Assembly (NCBI RefSeq): GCF_950023065.1
Contig: NC_088679.1
Coordinates: 20,274,001 to 20,338,000, forward strand
Length of the DNA stretch: 64,000 nucleotides
Reading direction: 5' to 3'
From: Planococcus citri
Lineage: Eukaryota > Arthropoda > Insecta > Hemiptera > Pseudococcidae
The number at the start of each line of letters is the position of its first letter. The first letter of the stretch is position 1. A program made the translations under genes and the position numbers. The notes beneath the pieces are model-generated. The model ran no database searches and was not told the origin of the DNA. It worked only from the letters and a program-made list of their open reading frames with translations. This document shows positions 1 through 11,020 of the stretch, in pieces.

Positions 1-1362
1 GAACGTAGATAAATAATTCCCGTTGCAAAGTTGGTCGATTGAATTACGATAAAAAAAATAAAACACACAAAAAAATCCACCTCGAAACATTTTTCATACT
101 ATTTTGACATAAAAATGTAAACTGAATAAAATGCGATGTATCTATCAATGAAAAAAAAAGAAGCAAAAAAACAAAGTCGTAAATCGTTATTTTTCTCTAT
201 AAATTTTCCAATTGTAATTACTCTATTTTCCCTGTTGAAAGTAATTTATATTCGGTTGATATATATATTTATTATAAACGTGTGAACTCTAATCACGTAT
301 CATTTAGAAAATTAATGTAATAAAAAACTAAGTACAAAACGAGTTGATTTTATTAATTTTTTTTTTCAACGCCGCGCCAAATCCATTAAATACTCTTTTA
401 TTTTTTGCAAATCACGCGACTCGTAACGTATTTATCTTCTTTAGAAATTTTTTCCTCTCGCATTTTTCATTTCTGTATTTTTTTGCACGTTGTACAATGA
501 AACGAAAGCGCAGAAAAGAGAGAGAAAAGAATTAATGAACAGTTTCATATTTTTTTTTCTCTTTTTCAGTTTGTTAAATTCTCTTTTTCGTTGAGCCTTT
601 CATCTTATTTCATTATTTCATTTCTTGAAAGAAAAATAAACTGAAAATGGTCAACTGGGATAAAATATTTTCAACTTTATAAAAATCTACTACAGAATAT
701 AGTATAAACCTGACCGCATTCGTAATAATTCAAAAATTTTTAATAACTCGACGCTTTCGGGGGATTCGTATGAAACTTATTAAAATATTATTTTAGTATT
801 TTTGCGGTGGCGCTGCTACGAGATCTTTTTTCATTTCGTGTTTTCATGCTGCGTATAATTTTCTCTTTCGTTTTCGTTGCTTGGTACTTCGTTATTTTTT
901 TTTTATCTGACGTCGCGTCGTGCTTGGTATTCGGGTGTTCTATTTTTTCCCTCGAATGTTGGGAATTGTCTCTAAATGTAGGGTAGATAGGGACCTAATT
1001 TTAGTACACTGTTTCGAGTTGTGTAAAAAAGAGGGGAAACAAACGTTTAGAAACCCGGAGGATATTGAAAGGAAGGAGATTGCCTGTTGAATTTGAAAAA
1101 ATATGGGAAACTAGGTGCATGTATTATGCAGGATGTTGTGGTTACAGTTCATTGACTTCCATGTACCTAATAATAATAATAGAAGGGCTAAAAGTACACG
1201 AATGTTGGTAGGTTTGCCTGTTTTGAGATTTGAAGGGGTAAACTTGATCTGTGCTGGATTTTATATTTTGTTCATTGTGATGTAGTTCCTTTAGATTTAG
1301 AATAGCTAGGTAAAAGGATAAGCGAAATTTGTACTTGAAGAAGAACCTAGGTGAGGTGGAAA
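1..1362. other. AT-rich DNA without a supported gene
   Basis: This stretch is A/T-rich with long T runs near 355-370 and 545-560. Reading frames here are short and lack splice signals or recognisable domains. I see no tRNA, repeat array or transposon end that I could defend. Confidence 0.5.
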
Positions 1363-1960
1363 GCCGAAATTAATTCTGCAAACCAATTTCAATACGCTAC
1401 GAAGTCGGCTGCAGGTGAATTTCAAGTCGTTTTGGAGTCTCCAGCGATTTTGTGAAAATTACTGGAGTCTCCAGTAGATTTTTGAAACTAATTGAGATGG
1501 AAAGCCGAAAATAACTCTGTATTCCAATTTTAACACCCTCTGAGGACAATTTCAGGTGGGTTCAAGTCATTTTGGAGCCTGCAGCAACTTTTTGAAAGGT
1601 TTCATGGCGTTCTTAGGAAAATTGAAATTTCCAAAAACTAGCTGGAAGCTTCAGAACCACTTGAAACAACCATTCAGTCGACTTCATATGGTATTGAAAT
1701 TGGTTTGCTGAGTAAATTTTGGCTTGCTAATCCCATTTGATATAATGTTGTGAAAATTTATAGTTTCAAAAACCTGGTGGAGACTCCAGTAATTTTTAAA
1801 AAGTCGCTGGAGACTCCAAAATAACTTGAATCCACCTGAAGTCGTCCTCAGAGGGTGTTAAAATTCGAGTGCAGAGTTAATTTCGGTTTTCCATCTCCAT
1901 TTAATCAAATTTTGGGGAAATTTCAAGTTTCAAAAATCTACTGGAGGCTCCAGTAATTTT
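1363..1960. repeat. Imperfect foldback repeat of about 600 bp
   Basis: The left half (about 1363-1600) and right half (about 1680-1960) are inverted copies of each other, centred near 1690. The motif GGAAAGCCGAAA followed by AACACCCTCTGAGGAC on the left reappears reverse-complemented on the right at about 1795-1900. An outer pair, AAACCAATTTCAATAC near 1380 and GTATTGAAATTGGTTT near 1691, is also inverted. Short direct repeats of GGAGTCTCCAG lie inside both arms. The form is that of a foldback-type non-autonomous element. No coding capacity or target duplication is clear. Confidence 0.6.
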
Positions 1961-3320
1961 CAAAAAATCTCTCAATTGAATATTTTTCATTGATTTCCGC
2001 AATATCTGAAATATAAGCACGAGTTGGTGAGTACCTATTTGAGAAAATTCAAGGCCCTGTAAGGTCTTTATTTTTCATTTGAGGGGCTGACATTTTTTTG
2101 GGATCCACCATATAATAAACCTTCCTGTTTTAGTCGGAAAAAACAACGGTTAAAATCTATGATTAAGAGATCGGAAAGTTCTATTGTACGTAAGTACCAA
2201 ATTGTAAGATGAATACGTGATTTGACATACATATAAACCATGGCAGATTGCACTTACCTACTAATCATAGTATGTAGTTAAGTAATGTTTTCTCATTCTA
2301 ATAAGGAATATTTGTGCTCACCTGAAACAAAATAAAAATGAAAAACCGATTAGTGAATTGACAATCCTCTCATAGAGCACACATCGCAAGTTGAAAAAGG
2401 CAAGGTCAAACATTTATGAAGCATTTACATCAGACACCATCAATTTTTTGTATGTAGCTGGAAAGAGGCAAGGACGAGTCGAAAAATCAACACCCTTCAG
2501 TCCACCTTCCCTAGCTCAATTGAATTTTTTTCAAGGTCAAAAGCAGTATAAATCCTAGGTCTTCCTCTCGACTAGTCCAGAATCTAATTTTTGGATATTA
2601 GTTTAGGTATGCAATTTTTTTCATTTTTTTTTGTTCCCTGTTCAATTAAATTTTTTTTGCAACCAATTCCCACTTTGACTTTTTAAAATTTGTTTTTCGA
2701 TTTTTTGCTTCTCTTTACACTCACTTATTTTCAAAATTTAAACATAAGTTAATTTTGGGCCAGGGTTATTTGCCTACACCCCCAAACCTCCTTAATTCAA
2801 TACCGTTACTAAATTGAACCAAAATATCAAACATGAACGAATTTTATACTAAATGAGGTGTTTTTGGTTTTGAGGGTAGATGATAATGGACTTCTAAAAC
2901 TTTAATGTAGGTACTTATATGTAGATTTAAAGAAGGTTGACATAGTGCAGCATGCCCCCACAGCTTATGGTGGTGCTTATATGTATTACAACCCCCTATA
3001 GGTATTGAAAATGTTTGGTAAACCTGTGAATCTATAAATAAAATGATGTAAGGTCATTAAAAGATCCCGCCAAGCGGCACGCACCAAAGGACTATATGTA
3101 GAACCATTATATAGATAAGATCTTGCATCTATGTAATGAAGGGATTTTTGCGCCATTCTTCACTTGGTTTCGGCAATTTGCAATAATTGGTTCCTCCTCA
3201 CAAGTTGATATATCTAATAATGCTATGGGGGTGCCCTTTTGGGGAGACTGTGGCATAGTCTTTTTCAGTTTTATACCATTCTTGTGTATAGTTAATTTAA
3301 TTTTTTCATATTTATCAATC
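1961..3320. other. Intergenic or intronic DNA, nothing specific
   Basis: AT-rich sequence with A/T homopolymers. I find no supported gene, RNA or mobile-element end. One open frame around 3123-3323 has no homology I recognise. Confidence 0.4.
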
Positions 3321-3906
3321 TGATGATTCGGGCCGTGCGTAGGTGTGGCGCGCTAGTGTGCTGCCACTGATAAGAAGAAGCAAGCGGTATACCGCTTGAA
3401 TTTTATTTTAACATTGCTTCTTATGGAACATTACCGTTTCTGTTCGATTTTTAATAAAATACTGAAAAATATTAGTTTTTCAGACAATTTGAGTAGAAGT
3501 TTTGTATTCCTTGTGAAATTTACTACCAGAATATGTACTTACTTCTTTGCTTTGTTCGTTGTGTGATGTGTAATCGTTAATTATCGCTAGTGATTCGTGA
3601 TATTATTAGACTTTTATCACCATTTTGGCATATTTTTTCATCACATTTATGATCAAAGAAACATTCAGAGCCCATTAAATTACAATTACAATACGTCATT
3701 TTAAAGGTAATTTCACGAGGAAAACAAAAATTCAGATGATTTTCTTCCAAAAATCAACACTTTTGAAGATTTTATCGAAAAACGTATGAAAACTGAGCTC
3801 CGTCCATAATAGACAATGTTAAATTTTCAGCACCTATACCTCTTGTTGTAGTTCTCAGTATTTCCGCTACGTGGCGACTCTTGTCATGCACGGTCCGAAT
3901 TGATCA
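3321..3906. mobile_element. Non-autonomous TIR element (MITE-like), about 585 bp
   Basis: The left end TGATGATTCGGGCCGTGCGT (3321-3340) is inverted with small changes at the right end (about 3886-3906), which reads TGATCAATTCGGACCGTGC on the opposite strand. Inside, 3381-3398 is a perfect 18-bp palindrome, CAAGCGGTATACCGCTTG. No transposase frame is visible. The superfamily is unassigned because no target duplication is clear. Confidence 0.5.
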
Positions 3907-4265
3907 GTACCCTGTATCTTTTTGGTATATTTGGGATGTACCCAGGCATACCTATCCAAATTACGCAAAGTGAAATGTGTGCCTCGTTTAGTTAAGTTCC
4001 ATTGATACCCTTAGTATTAAGGGGGGGGGGGAGGGCACTGGAAGAGATGGAAAAAAGCTCAAGTATAGTGTTCAGTAAGTGGTGAAATACATTAACTGAT
4101 TATGATTAATTATAAGTTTTTATCATAGATTCTCTGACCAAGGTGTTGAGATCTATGACTGTAAATATCGGAGAAAGACATGATTTCAACATGTTCTCAG
4201 GATGGATAAAGTATCAATATTAGTTTATTGCCTTAATTCTGCGGATTTACCTATTACGGAATTAC
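3907..4265. other. Spacer with a G run
   Basis: Short AT-rich spacer containing a run of about ten G at 4021-4030. Nothing else is supported. Confidence 0.4.
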
Positions 4266-5089
4266 AGTGGCGTCGTGATAAGTGAAACCTTGATATGTGA
4301 AAAACCTCAATAAGTGAAATAAAAACCTCATTCCCTTCACATTGGACCAATTTTACGTGTAAATCAGCCTCAATAAGTGAAAAGAGGCTACCTCGTTAAC
4401 TGAAACTAGGATTTATATCAAAATGATCACGTTTACCTCCGCAAGTGAAAGGTTGTCTGCGTTTTACCTCTGTACGTGAAAATACCTCTTTTAACTGAAA
4501 GGTACTGACTCATTCATCCTCTATAAGTGAAAGAGAACCAACTTGTTAATACCTGGCTGAGTTTTCTACTCTTCGACAATTCCTGGAGCAGCAGAAGGAT
4601 CTATACCTTATGAACACTTCACGGAATTTTCTCTTCAACTTCTTCAACAATTACAACTGGATTAGGGTTATTGTCCAGAACGTCAGCAACTTGTATTGTA
4701 CTAAATTTATTTTTGATAATGATGGGCTGGTCTTCTTTGATGGAACTAGAAATTTTAACGTCTTTCTTGGGTTTATAAAAACCTCCAGCTAGGACATCCT
4801 TGAGCTCAGTCATCATTTCAGCCTTCTTCTTTTTGGCAATTTCATGAATTTCATCTTTACTAGGCTTAATAAAAAATCAGAGTGGTTGTTGATGGCTCGG
4901 CATTTAAAAGCCAACTGATTAAAATTGAAACTGTAGCAAATCATTCTGCACATGTGCAATCAAAAATTAATCAGTTTTTCAAATTATAAATTCATGATAC
5001 CTTTGTATGTGAAAAACTCAAAGTGAAACAAAAATTTTCTTCCCTTGAATTTTCACTTAGGTATCACAACACCACTGAATTTGACTAAG
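4266..5089. mobile_element. Pogo/Tigger-like TIR element with internal motif repeats
   Basis: The left end CAGTGGCGTCGTGATAAGTG follows a TA. The right end, read on the opposite strand, is CAGTGGTGTTGTGATACC followed by TAAGTGAAA. The left third (4280-4535) carries about eight copies of a motif near ACCTCnATAAGTGAAA, in the style of the subterminal repeats of pogo-group elements. The right side of the TA duplication is not preserved. It has no transposase, only a short internal frame on the minus strand, so it is probably non-autonomous. Superfamily assignment is an inference from the CAGT ends. Confidence 0.5.
4619..4876 (-). CDS. Uncharacterised short frame inside the pogo-like element
   Basis: The frame is open on the minus strand from just after a stop near 4877 to a stop at 4619, about 85 codons. 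It is rich in Lys and Glu: an early KPSKDEIHEIAKKKKAEMM block, a middle GGFYKPKKD motif, and an acidic end VVIVEEVEEKIP. Composition is more protein-like than nearby random frames. I do not recognise a family. It could be a leftover piece of a transposase or an exon captured by the element. There is no start context or splice evidence that decides between these. Confidence 0.25.
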   Translation of the reverse strand, partial: FFIKPSKDEIHEIAKKKKAEMMTELKDVLAGGFYKPKKDVKISSSIKEDQPIIIKNKFSTIQVADVLDNNPNPVVIVEEVEEKIP

Positions 5090-5256
5090 TTCATTCATTT
5101 GCATACTAAATTGAAAAATAGGTATGTATGTTGATGATGTTTTGTAAATAAATAGTGTTAAATATACATAATAGGTAGGTAAGTAAGTAAAATCGAGTTT
5201 TATTGTATTATGTATCTCGTAAACTAATGTGTATCTATAGATTTAAACTTAGTCAC

Positions 5257-5879
5257 TGTGGTGCCTGGTTTTGGGCTTGTGGCGCATCAATATTACACTA
5301 AATGGATACACAGCGTGTAGAGAGGCGGGTGGGAAATGCAGTGCTCACGAAGTTCACAGGGGAAAGGTGAGGTTATTGAGGTGCATCTGTTCGGCGCAAG
5401 TGATGCCCATCAAAACGTTTTGCAAGGGGAAAGAGGCGATCAACTTCAAATTTACGCGGATCAGGATCTGTACGTGGCCACCAACTTTGAATTCAAAATC
5501 AAAATTAACCAATCATATACCATGCGCAGAAAAAAGTCGCATCAATAACTAAATAAGCCCCTAAGCTTCGTCGTTGTTCATTGACGCGGGGTAAATGGAC
5601 TTGCTGGGTATCCATTTAGTGTAATATCGATGTTGTGGCGCCCAAATCGGGCACCACAAGGTCTTTTTATATAAAACGATGCAGAATCGAGTGAAATGCA
5701 CTCTAAGGTGAAAAAAAAATTGAGGCGGGCACCACAAGTACCAAGTTTATGTATCGGGCACCTCTATAACTAACTATGATGAAAAATCCAAACTGCACCA
5801 AAACACCTTTATCATACATATATATGTGATCCTCTATGTATGCGGGCACCACAATTACCATAAAAGACCAGGGCACCAC
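5257..5879. mobile_element. TIR element with repeated GGGCACCACA motifs
   Basis: The left end TGTGGTGCCTGG (5257) matches the right end CCAGGGCACCACA (ending 5879) in inverted orientation. A longer inverted match sits inside: ATTACACTAAATGGATAC near 5294 and GTATCCATTTAGTGTAAT near 5608, giving a palindrome 5257-5658 that by itself could be an element of 402 bp. The motif GGGCACCACA recurs at about 5649, 5726, 5842 and 5870. No transposase is present. Confidence 0.55.
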
Positions 5880-8584
5880 AAGGTACTAGGTACGTGTATT
5901 CATATATATTAAAATTATCTATATATTAAAATTATGACCGGATTCTTTTGACTCTGAGATCACAGGAACGGCTGAACCGATTTTGCTCGACAATGCCTCA
6001 AAAAAAAGCTTTTGACCCGTAGATGTGCAGGTTTTAATCAAAAGTTCAAAAAGTTGTGCTTATTCCTCGCCTATGGAATAATTCTAATCTTTACCCCCAT
6101 CATAGTCATTCTCATCTTCCACTATCTTCAGTACCTACCTAGGTCTTCTTACTCCCACTGTATCAAGGTTGAATTCATTTTTTTGCTCTATGGGTTTCTT
6201 TTTTACTCTAAATTAAAAAATTATTTCAGTCATTTCAAACGTTTTCGACGTCTTTTTATTTCCAGTTTAGCAATTTTTTGTTGCAAAAATGTATCTTATG
6301 CGACTTGAGAGGTATCTCAATTGACTGAGTATAACTTCGTTCAAATGGTACTTTCCTGTGAATTTTCTTTGAAAAAAGAGCCGTCGAAAATCGACTGTAA
6401 ATGTTCCCAGAACAAACATCATATATCTACCTACCACGTTTGTTAGTTTGTTTAACGTAATTCTGCATCTTTTTGTGGTGTTTCGTTAACCTATTAGTTT
6501 TGTTTAGTTTCTTTATAATTTAATTTTCAAACGAGTAGTCACTATAGTCAGTCTTTATATTCGTATGCTGCCATGCTGGGTATAGAAGCGTCTTTTTCAG
6601 AACTTTTTTTCCATGGGATATATTTTTGAAACGCTCGACACAGGTATACCAACTACATCTAATCTTTTAAGCACAGGCAGTTTTGCGTTTAGTTTTATAA
6701 ATTTTATACCTACTTCGAATCCGTACGAAATACGCGAACCGCGAGACGCGAACGTTTTTAGCAGGAATAAAATGTTGAAAAATTCACGACTATTTAGTTA
6801 TTCCGTATTATACCTAGTAGATAGATGTGTAGAGAGCAGACAGTATCATTAAAGGATACAGCATATGTAAAGTACGTATTTTTGAAATATAACGTCATTA
6901 CGTTGTTTTCAACGAACCGTAAGTCTGCTCAACGTAAATCTTCATTTCTCTGCTAAATCTGAAAACGTTGCCGCGGCAAGTTAATCTCACTAATTCTGAA
7001 TTATTAAGCAGCCGGCATCTTTGGCACCGAGAATAAAATCGTTTTAAATTGCATAATATATATCCTAATCTAAGTTCAACTTTATGTGTCACCGAGTACG
7101 CTTTATAAACGTTACGCATTCGACAAACCATAAAAACTTGCATTTATATTCTATATCCGTTGAATATTGCAGCTCTTTCGCCTTTTCCTTTTCGTCAACC
7201 AGCGAGCAGCGAGCAAACAAGACGTAAAAAAAAGTCACACTCGTGATATCGTTTAATGGTAAACGTGTGTTTGAGCGAAAATCTCTCCCGAAAGATGCTT
7301 TCTCGCTCGAGAAAAAATATACGATTTACGAGAGTACCTACCCATAGTACTAGATAGATATACAAATACATGTAGAAAATAAGCACGTTTTTGCAATTGT
7401 GTTCGCGTATTTGTAGCATTTTTACACAGCTTACCTCCTATTCCTCCTTCCAGTGTAGTGTGTAGCGTATTTTTGCGCACAACGCAGAGTGTTAAAACTT
7501 ATCTTCGTAATAATTTTAAATTTTAAAAATTTACCGTTCTTTTACTGCGAGACCATTTTCTTTTATATTTTTCGTTCATATTTAATTAGAGCAATTTCGC
7601 CCGACAAGTTTTTATTGTTAACTTTCCGGCGCGAATTTATTCTCTTAAATTAATCGAGAGAGTCTTCGTTTTAAACTTTTACCAGGTATACGTCTACGTA
7701 CGTAACGTAGGTACCTCTACCTATCTAAATCGGTAATAGTTTTTTTTTCCTATACGGTTCTCTATACTAAGGTGAAAAAAATAAAATAGTTCTTAGATTA
7801 CTTACTTGTAGAAATAGCCATACTCGTGTGCGAAATTGCTCGTAAATTTGAATGTACGCGACGTGTTTGCTTTTCGTGTAAGTTAAGGGTAATATCGTTC
7901 GTTTTTTCTGCGCTCCTTTTTCTTTTTGACTTTTACTATGTATTTTTAAAGGACCTTAATAGGTACGCCGTTATTTTGAATCTGGCTTTAAGAGCTTTAC
8001 GCACGTGTGTGAGGTAAAATTCCATTCAGATGTACGATCAAATAACATCTAGGTAGGTGCCTGAAGTGAGTAGATTGTATTTTGATAGGTCTGGTGTTTT
8101 GTTGTCAGAAAATTTCCACGAGTCGAGCTTAAGATGTGAAAACAGATCAGTAATTTTTCCAAGTTCAATTTCTGTGAAAGGTGTTCAATGAAGTGTTTTC
8201 AAAATTCCAAATTATAAGAATATTTTTATGATTTGGAATTTTAGTTACTACTAATGCTAGGACGTTGATTGACGATCAATTCAATTTTGTGAGTGGTTCC
8301 CAAAAATCCATCCGGCAACAGAATGGTTTTTAGAAATTAAATTTCTGGGTAAAGTTTGAAGAATCATTTTTTCCACTCTATTCAACAGGTCCAAAAACTC
8401 ACAAGGAAGGTATCCCAACTGGCGGAAATTTTTTTGAACCAGGCAGAGCTGAATTAGAATGCATACAAAAGTTCATCAGCAGCTGAAATTTCAGAAGCTG
8501 AATTAAATTATTAAACATCGGACCGAAAATGAAAAAAAAAAAAATTGTCCAAAATCAAGCTTCTGTGGGATTTTTTGAAAAACT
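5880..8584. other. Low-repeat DNA, possibly host intron or regulatory sequence
   Basis: The part from about 6540 to 8030 has more CpG-containing words than the flanks and no repeat structure that I can see, so it may be single-copy host DNA. Several 60-100 codon frames occur on both strands, but none has a domain, good start context or paired splice sites. From 8040 to 8584 the sequence is AT-rich and merges into a repeat. Confidence 0.35.
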
Positions 8585-8950
8585 GGAATTTTTATAATAC
8601 GACTAGAGGCTTCAGATGAACGACTTGAAATAGCCTCCGATTGACTCAGAATGTTGAAATTGGTATATAATGGAAATTTGTGCAGTCCAACATCTTTGCA
8701 TAAAATTCTGTAAAAATTTCAATATTATTATGCACTTACTTGAAAATCTTCCGAAGGTTCCAGAACTGTTCAAAATGTCTTTAAACTATTTTCAATCAAT
8801 TCGAGAGGTTACAAATAGGATACCTACCAAACGTCACTATTTTAGGTAATTTTGGTAAAATTTCAATTTTTTCGCATTTTTGGCTCAAACTTGGTTTTTG
8901 AAAATTCACCAGAAATCGAAAAATGCACTTCTATGCCTAAAATAAATTTA
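8585..8950 (+). repeat. Dispersed repeat, copy A of an inverted pair
   Basis: This block matches 12530-12890 in inverted orientation over about 365 bp with moderate divergence. Shared stretches include AGCCTCCGATTGACTCAG, TGTGCAGTCCAAC and GAAAATTCACCA on the strand shown here. About 3.6 kb separates the two copies. It is followed at about 8968-9015 by a partial direct repeat of its own start (GGAATTTTTATAATA). Confidence 0.65.
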
Positions 8951-9254
8951 CAGAATTTTTCCAAAATCAGGTTTTTTTGCGATTTTTGGAAAACCTGGAA
9001 TTTTTATAATATGACTATACGGAAAAAAACCATGGTTGACTATGAAAAAAAGTACTATAGTAAACCATGGTATTTTTGCAACTACAGTTACTATAGTAAA
9101 CCATAGTACATACATATAGCGTAGTACCAAAATTTTAGGTAAAAAATAGTGTAAAAACACCGATAATGGAATGCCCATTGATGAATTCTGTATTTTCAGG
9201 CATTGTAAGCCAATAAATTTTCCAAAAAATGAAAAAAAAAAATTCAAAAAGTTT

Positions 9255-9350
9255 TGCCACCCGCGCGGCTTGATCCCTTGACCCTCGCGTCATGCCAGAT
9301 AACTCCATTCATTCCACCTACCTAACCCACTCAGCCACCAGCTGCTTGTA
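9255..9350 (-). repeat. tRNA-like segment (SINE head or captured tRNA)
   Basis: On the minus strand, TGGCTGAGTGGGTTAGG (9337-9321) fits a pol III A box, and GGTCAAGGGATCAAGCC (about 9283-9267) is a degraded B box, with roughly normal spacing. An A-rich stretch lies close by (9225-9245). Acceptor-stem pairing is absent, so this is not a functional tRNA gene. It sits inside the TIR element 9021-10607. Confidence 0.45.
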
Positions 9351-9908
9351 GGGATGGGGTCTGGACTTATAAAATTTTTAACTTTTTGATTTTTTTCTAT
9401 GTTAAAAGTATGGGTGTTTTTGAAAGTTGACAAACATTATTTTGAATACCAATGATGAATAGTTTTAGATAAATTGATAAGTGATTTATTTGGGTATGTT
9501 GACTTGAAAAAAAAACTCACTCAGCTAAAACTTTGGTATACCTAAAGTGTGATAATTTGAAAAAAATTTTATTTTCGCCAAAATACTGAAATGAAAATTT
9601 TTTAATATTTCACCTTAACAATGTTTTATACCGATAGGTTTATAGTGCAAAGTCCTTCAAAAACACACAAAAAAACAACCTGAATTTGGATACAAAATGT
9701 GCGTTCAATTTCTTTTTCCACAAATTGCGTCACATTCTCATGTCTTCAAAAAATATAACATGTGTTGTTGTTAACTATGAAAATTTTTGTAGTTACTATA
9801 GTTGACTACAACTTACTATGCTGACTACAAAAATTTATCATGGTAATGACTGTATAGTTGACCATGAAAATGTTCATAATTTCTATAGTTGACTATGACT
9901 TAATATCT

Positions 9909-10541
9909 CACTTGACAAGAGATTTGCCGTTTAAGCCGAAATGCCGGTTGATTTTTGTAAATTTGCTGTTTAATAAGCGCGCAAAAATGACAGTAAATTT
10001 GCTGTAGAAAAAAAGCCGGTTAGAAAAAGCTACTTTTTATAAAAACAGCCATTTAAACAGCCGTTTTCGACCAGTGAATGGCAGAACTTTTTATTTGCTG
10101 AACTGCTGGTTCTCGCAAGTGAAAAGTCGCGGGCTCGAATCGGCTACTTTATTAAAAACAGTTGTTTTAATCAGCTGTTTTTTATTCACCAATTATAGTG
10201 CACATGCGCAATGGGTATTCACAACTTCTTTAAAAAATTGAATAAAAGTACGAATTGAGGTACATGTATACCGCTTGAAAACAGAAGTATTCACCTTGCA
10301 CTGATAGCTGCGTGGTTAAAGCATTGGATCGTCAAGCTGGAGTCCTGGGTTTGATCCCCGCTTGGGCTACAAATTTTTTGTAGATTTCAGGTTTTTATTC
10401 GGCAATTTAATGCATTAGGTATCTAAACAGCTGCTTTAAACAGCCGATTTTTTCCTGGGGTTTTTCTACTGGCAAATTTACTGTCATTTTTGAGCCGGCT
10501 TTTTCACTGGCTTTTTTTATCAGTGAATGTATTGTCAAGTG
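9909..10541. mobile_element. Nested TIR element beginning CACTTGACAA
   Basis: The ends ATCTCACTTGACAA and, on the opposite strand at the right, ATCCCACTTGACAA form a 13/14 inverted repeat. The subterminal DNA contains several AACAGC/GCTGTTT words in both orientations. It interrupts the ACTATAG-repeat element, so it is the younger of the two. A tRNA-like segment lies inside. No transposase or clear target duplication is seen. Confidence 0.5.
10305..10380 (+). repeat. tRNA-like segment
   Basis: TAGCTGCGTGGTTAAAGC resembles an A box and GGGTTTGATCCC is a good B box. The 3' part GCTTGGGCTAC resembles an acceptor 3' strand, but the matching 5' strand is missing, so this is a tRNA-derived relic and not a tRNA gene. 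AATTTTTTG follows. A second, weaker B-box-like word, GCGGGCTCGAATCGG, lies at about 10126. Confidence 0.5.
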
Positions 10542-10612
10542 GGATAGTTGACTACAAAATTTTTTATAGTAACTATAGTTGACTATAGTGAACCATAGTT
10601 TTTTCCTGCAAG

Positions 10613-11020
10613 GGTGTGTTCAGACACAAGTTGGGAACTGTGTTTGAGATAGACACCATTTCAATCAGTGGGTGTGTTCTGACCCAAGTTCAGACCTGTG
10701 TTTGAGACAGACACTGTTTCGAAAAGTGGGTGTGTTCAGCCCTCAATTTGGGAACTATGTTTGAAACCTACTTTGTTTCAGTCAGTGGGTGTGTTCAGAC
10801 CCATGTCAGGATCTGTGGTTTAAACAGACACTTTTTCAATCAGTGGGTGTTTTCAGACCCAAGTAAAGGACCAGCATTAGAATCAGACACAGTTTTCATT
10901 GAATGGATGTTTTCAGACCCAAGTAAGGACCTGTGTTTGAGACAGACACTGTTTGAAACCATGGGTGTGTTCAGACCCAATGTAAGGATCTGTGTTTGAG
11001 ACAGATGCTGTTTCAATCAC
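10613..11020 (+). repeat. 58-bp minisatellite, seven copies, forward orientation
   Basis: About seven head-to-tail units of 58 bp, each beginning GGTGTGTTCAGACCCAAG and containing CTGTGTTTGAGACAGACA then GTTTCAATCAGTG. Units differ by point changes and small indels. The same unit occurs in opposite orientation at 12891-13131 and 14108-14406. A long open frame on the plus strand here comes from the repeat periodicity and is not taken as a gene. Confidence 0.85.

Larger units (their letters stand above)
9021..10607. mobile_element. TIR element with ACTATAGTTGACTATAG subterminal repeats
   Basis: The left end GGAAAAAAACCATGGTTGAC is inverted at the right end, which reads GGAAAAAACTATGGTTCAC on the opposite strand. 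Palindromic words of the type ACTATAGTTGACTATG recur at 9030-9115, 9775-9900 and 10545-10600. The right end continues as TGCAAGG outside the TIR, whereas the left end does not, so the left terminus may be damaged. It contains a nested element (9909-10541) and two tRNA-like segments. No transposase is visible. Confidence 0.55.

Noticed and set aside
10305..10380. Functional tRNA gene
   Set aside because: A and B boxes are good, but the 5' acceptor strand does not pair with the 3' strand and the segment lies in a TIR element.
10730..10999. Plus-strand frame of 89 codons
   Set aside because: It lies wholly in the 58-bp minisatellite and shifts with unit length.
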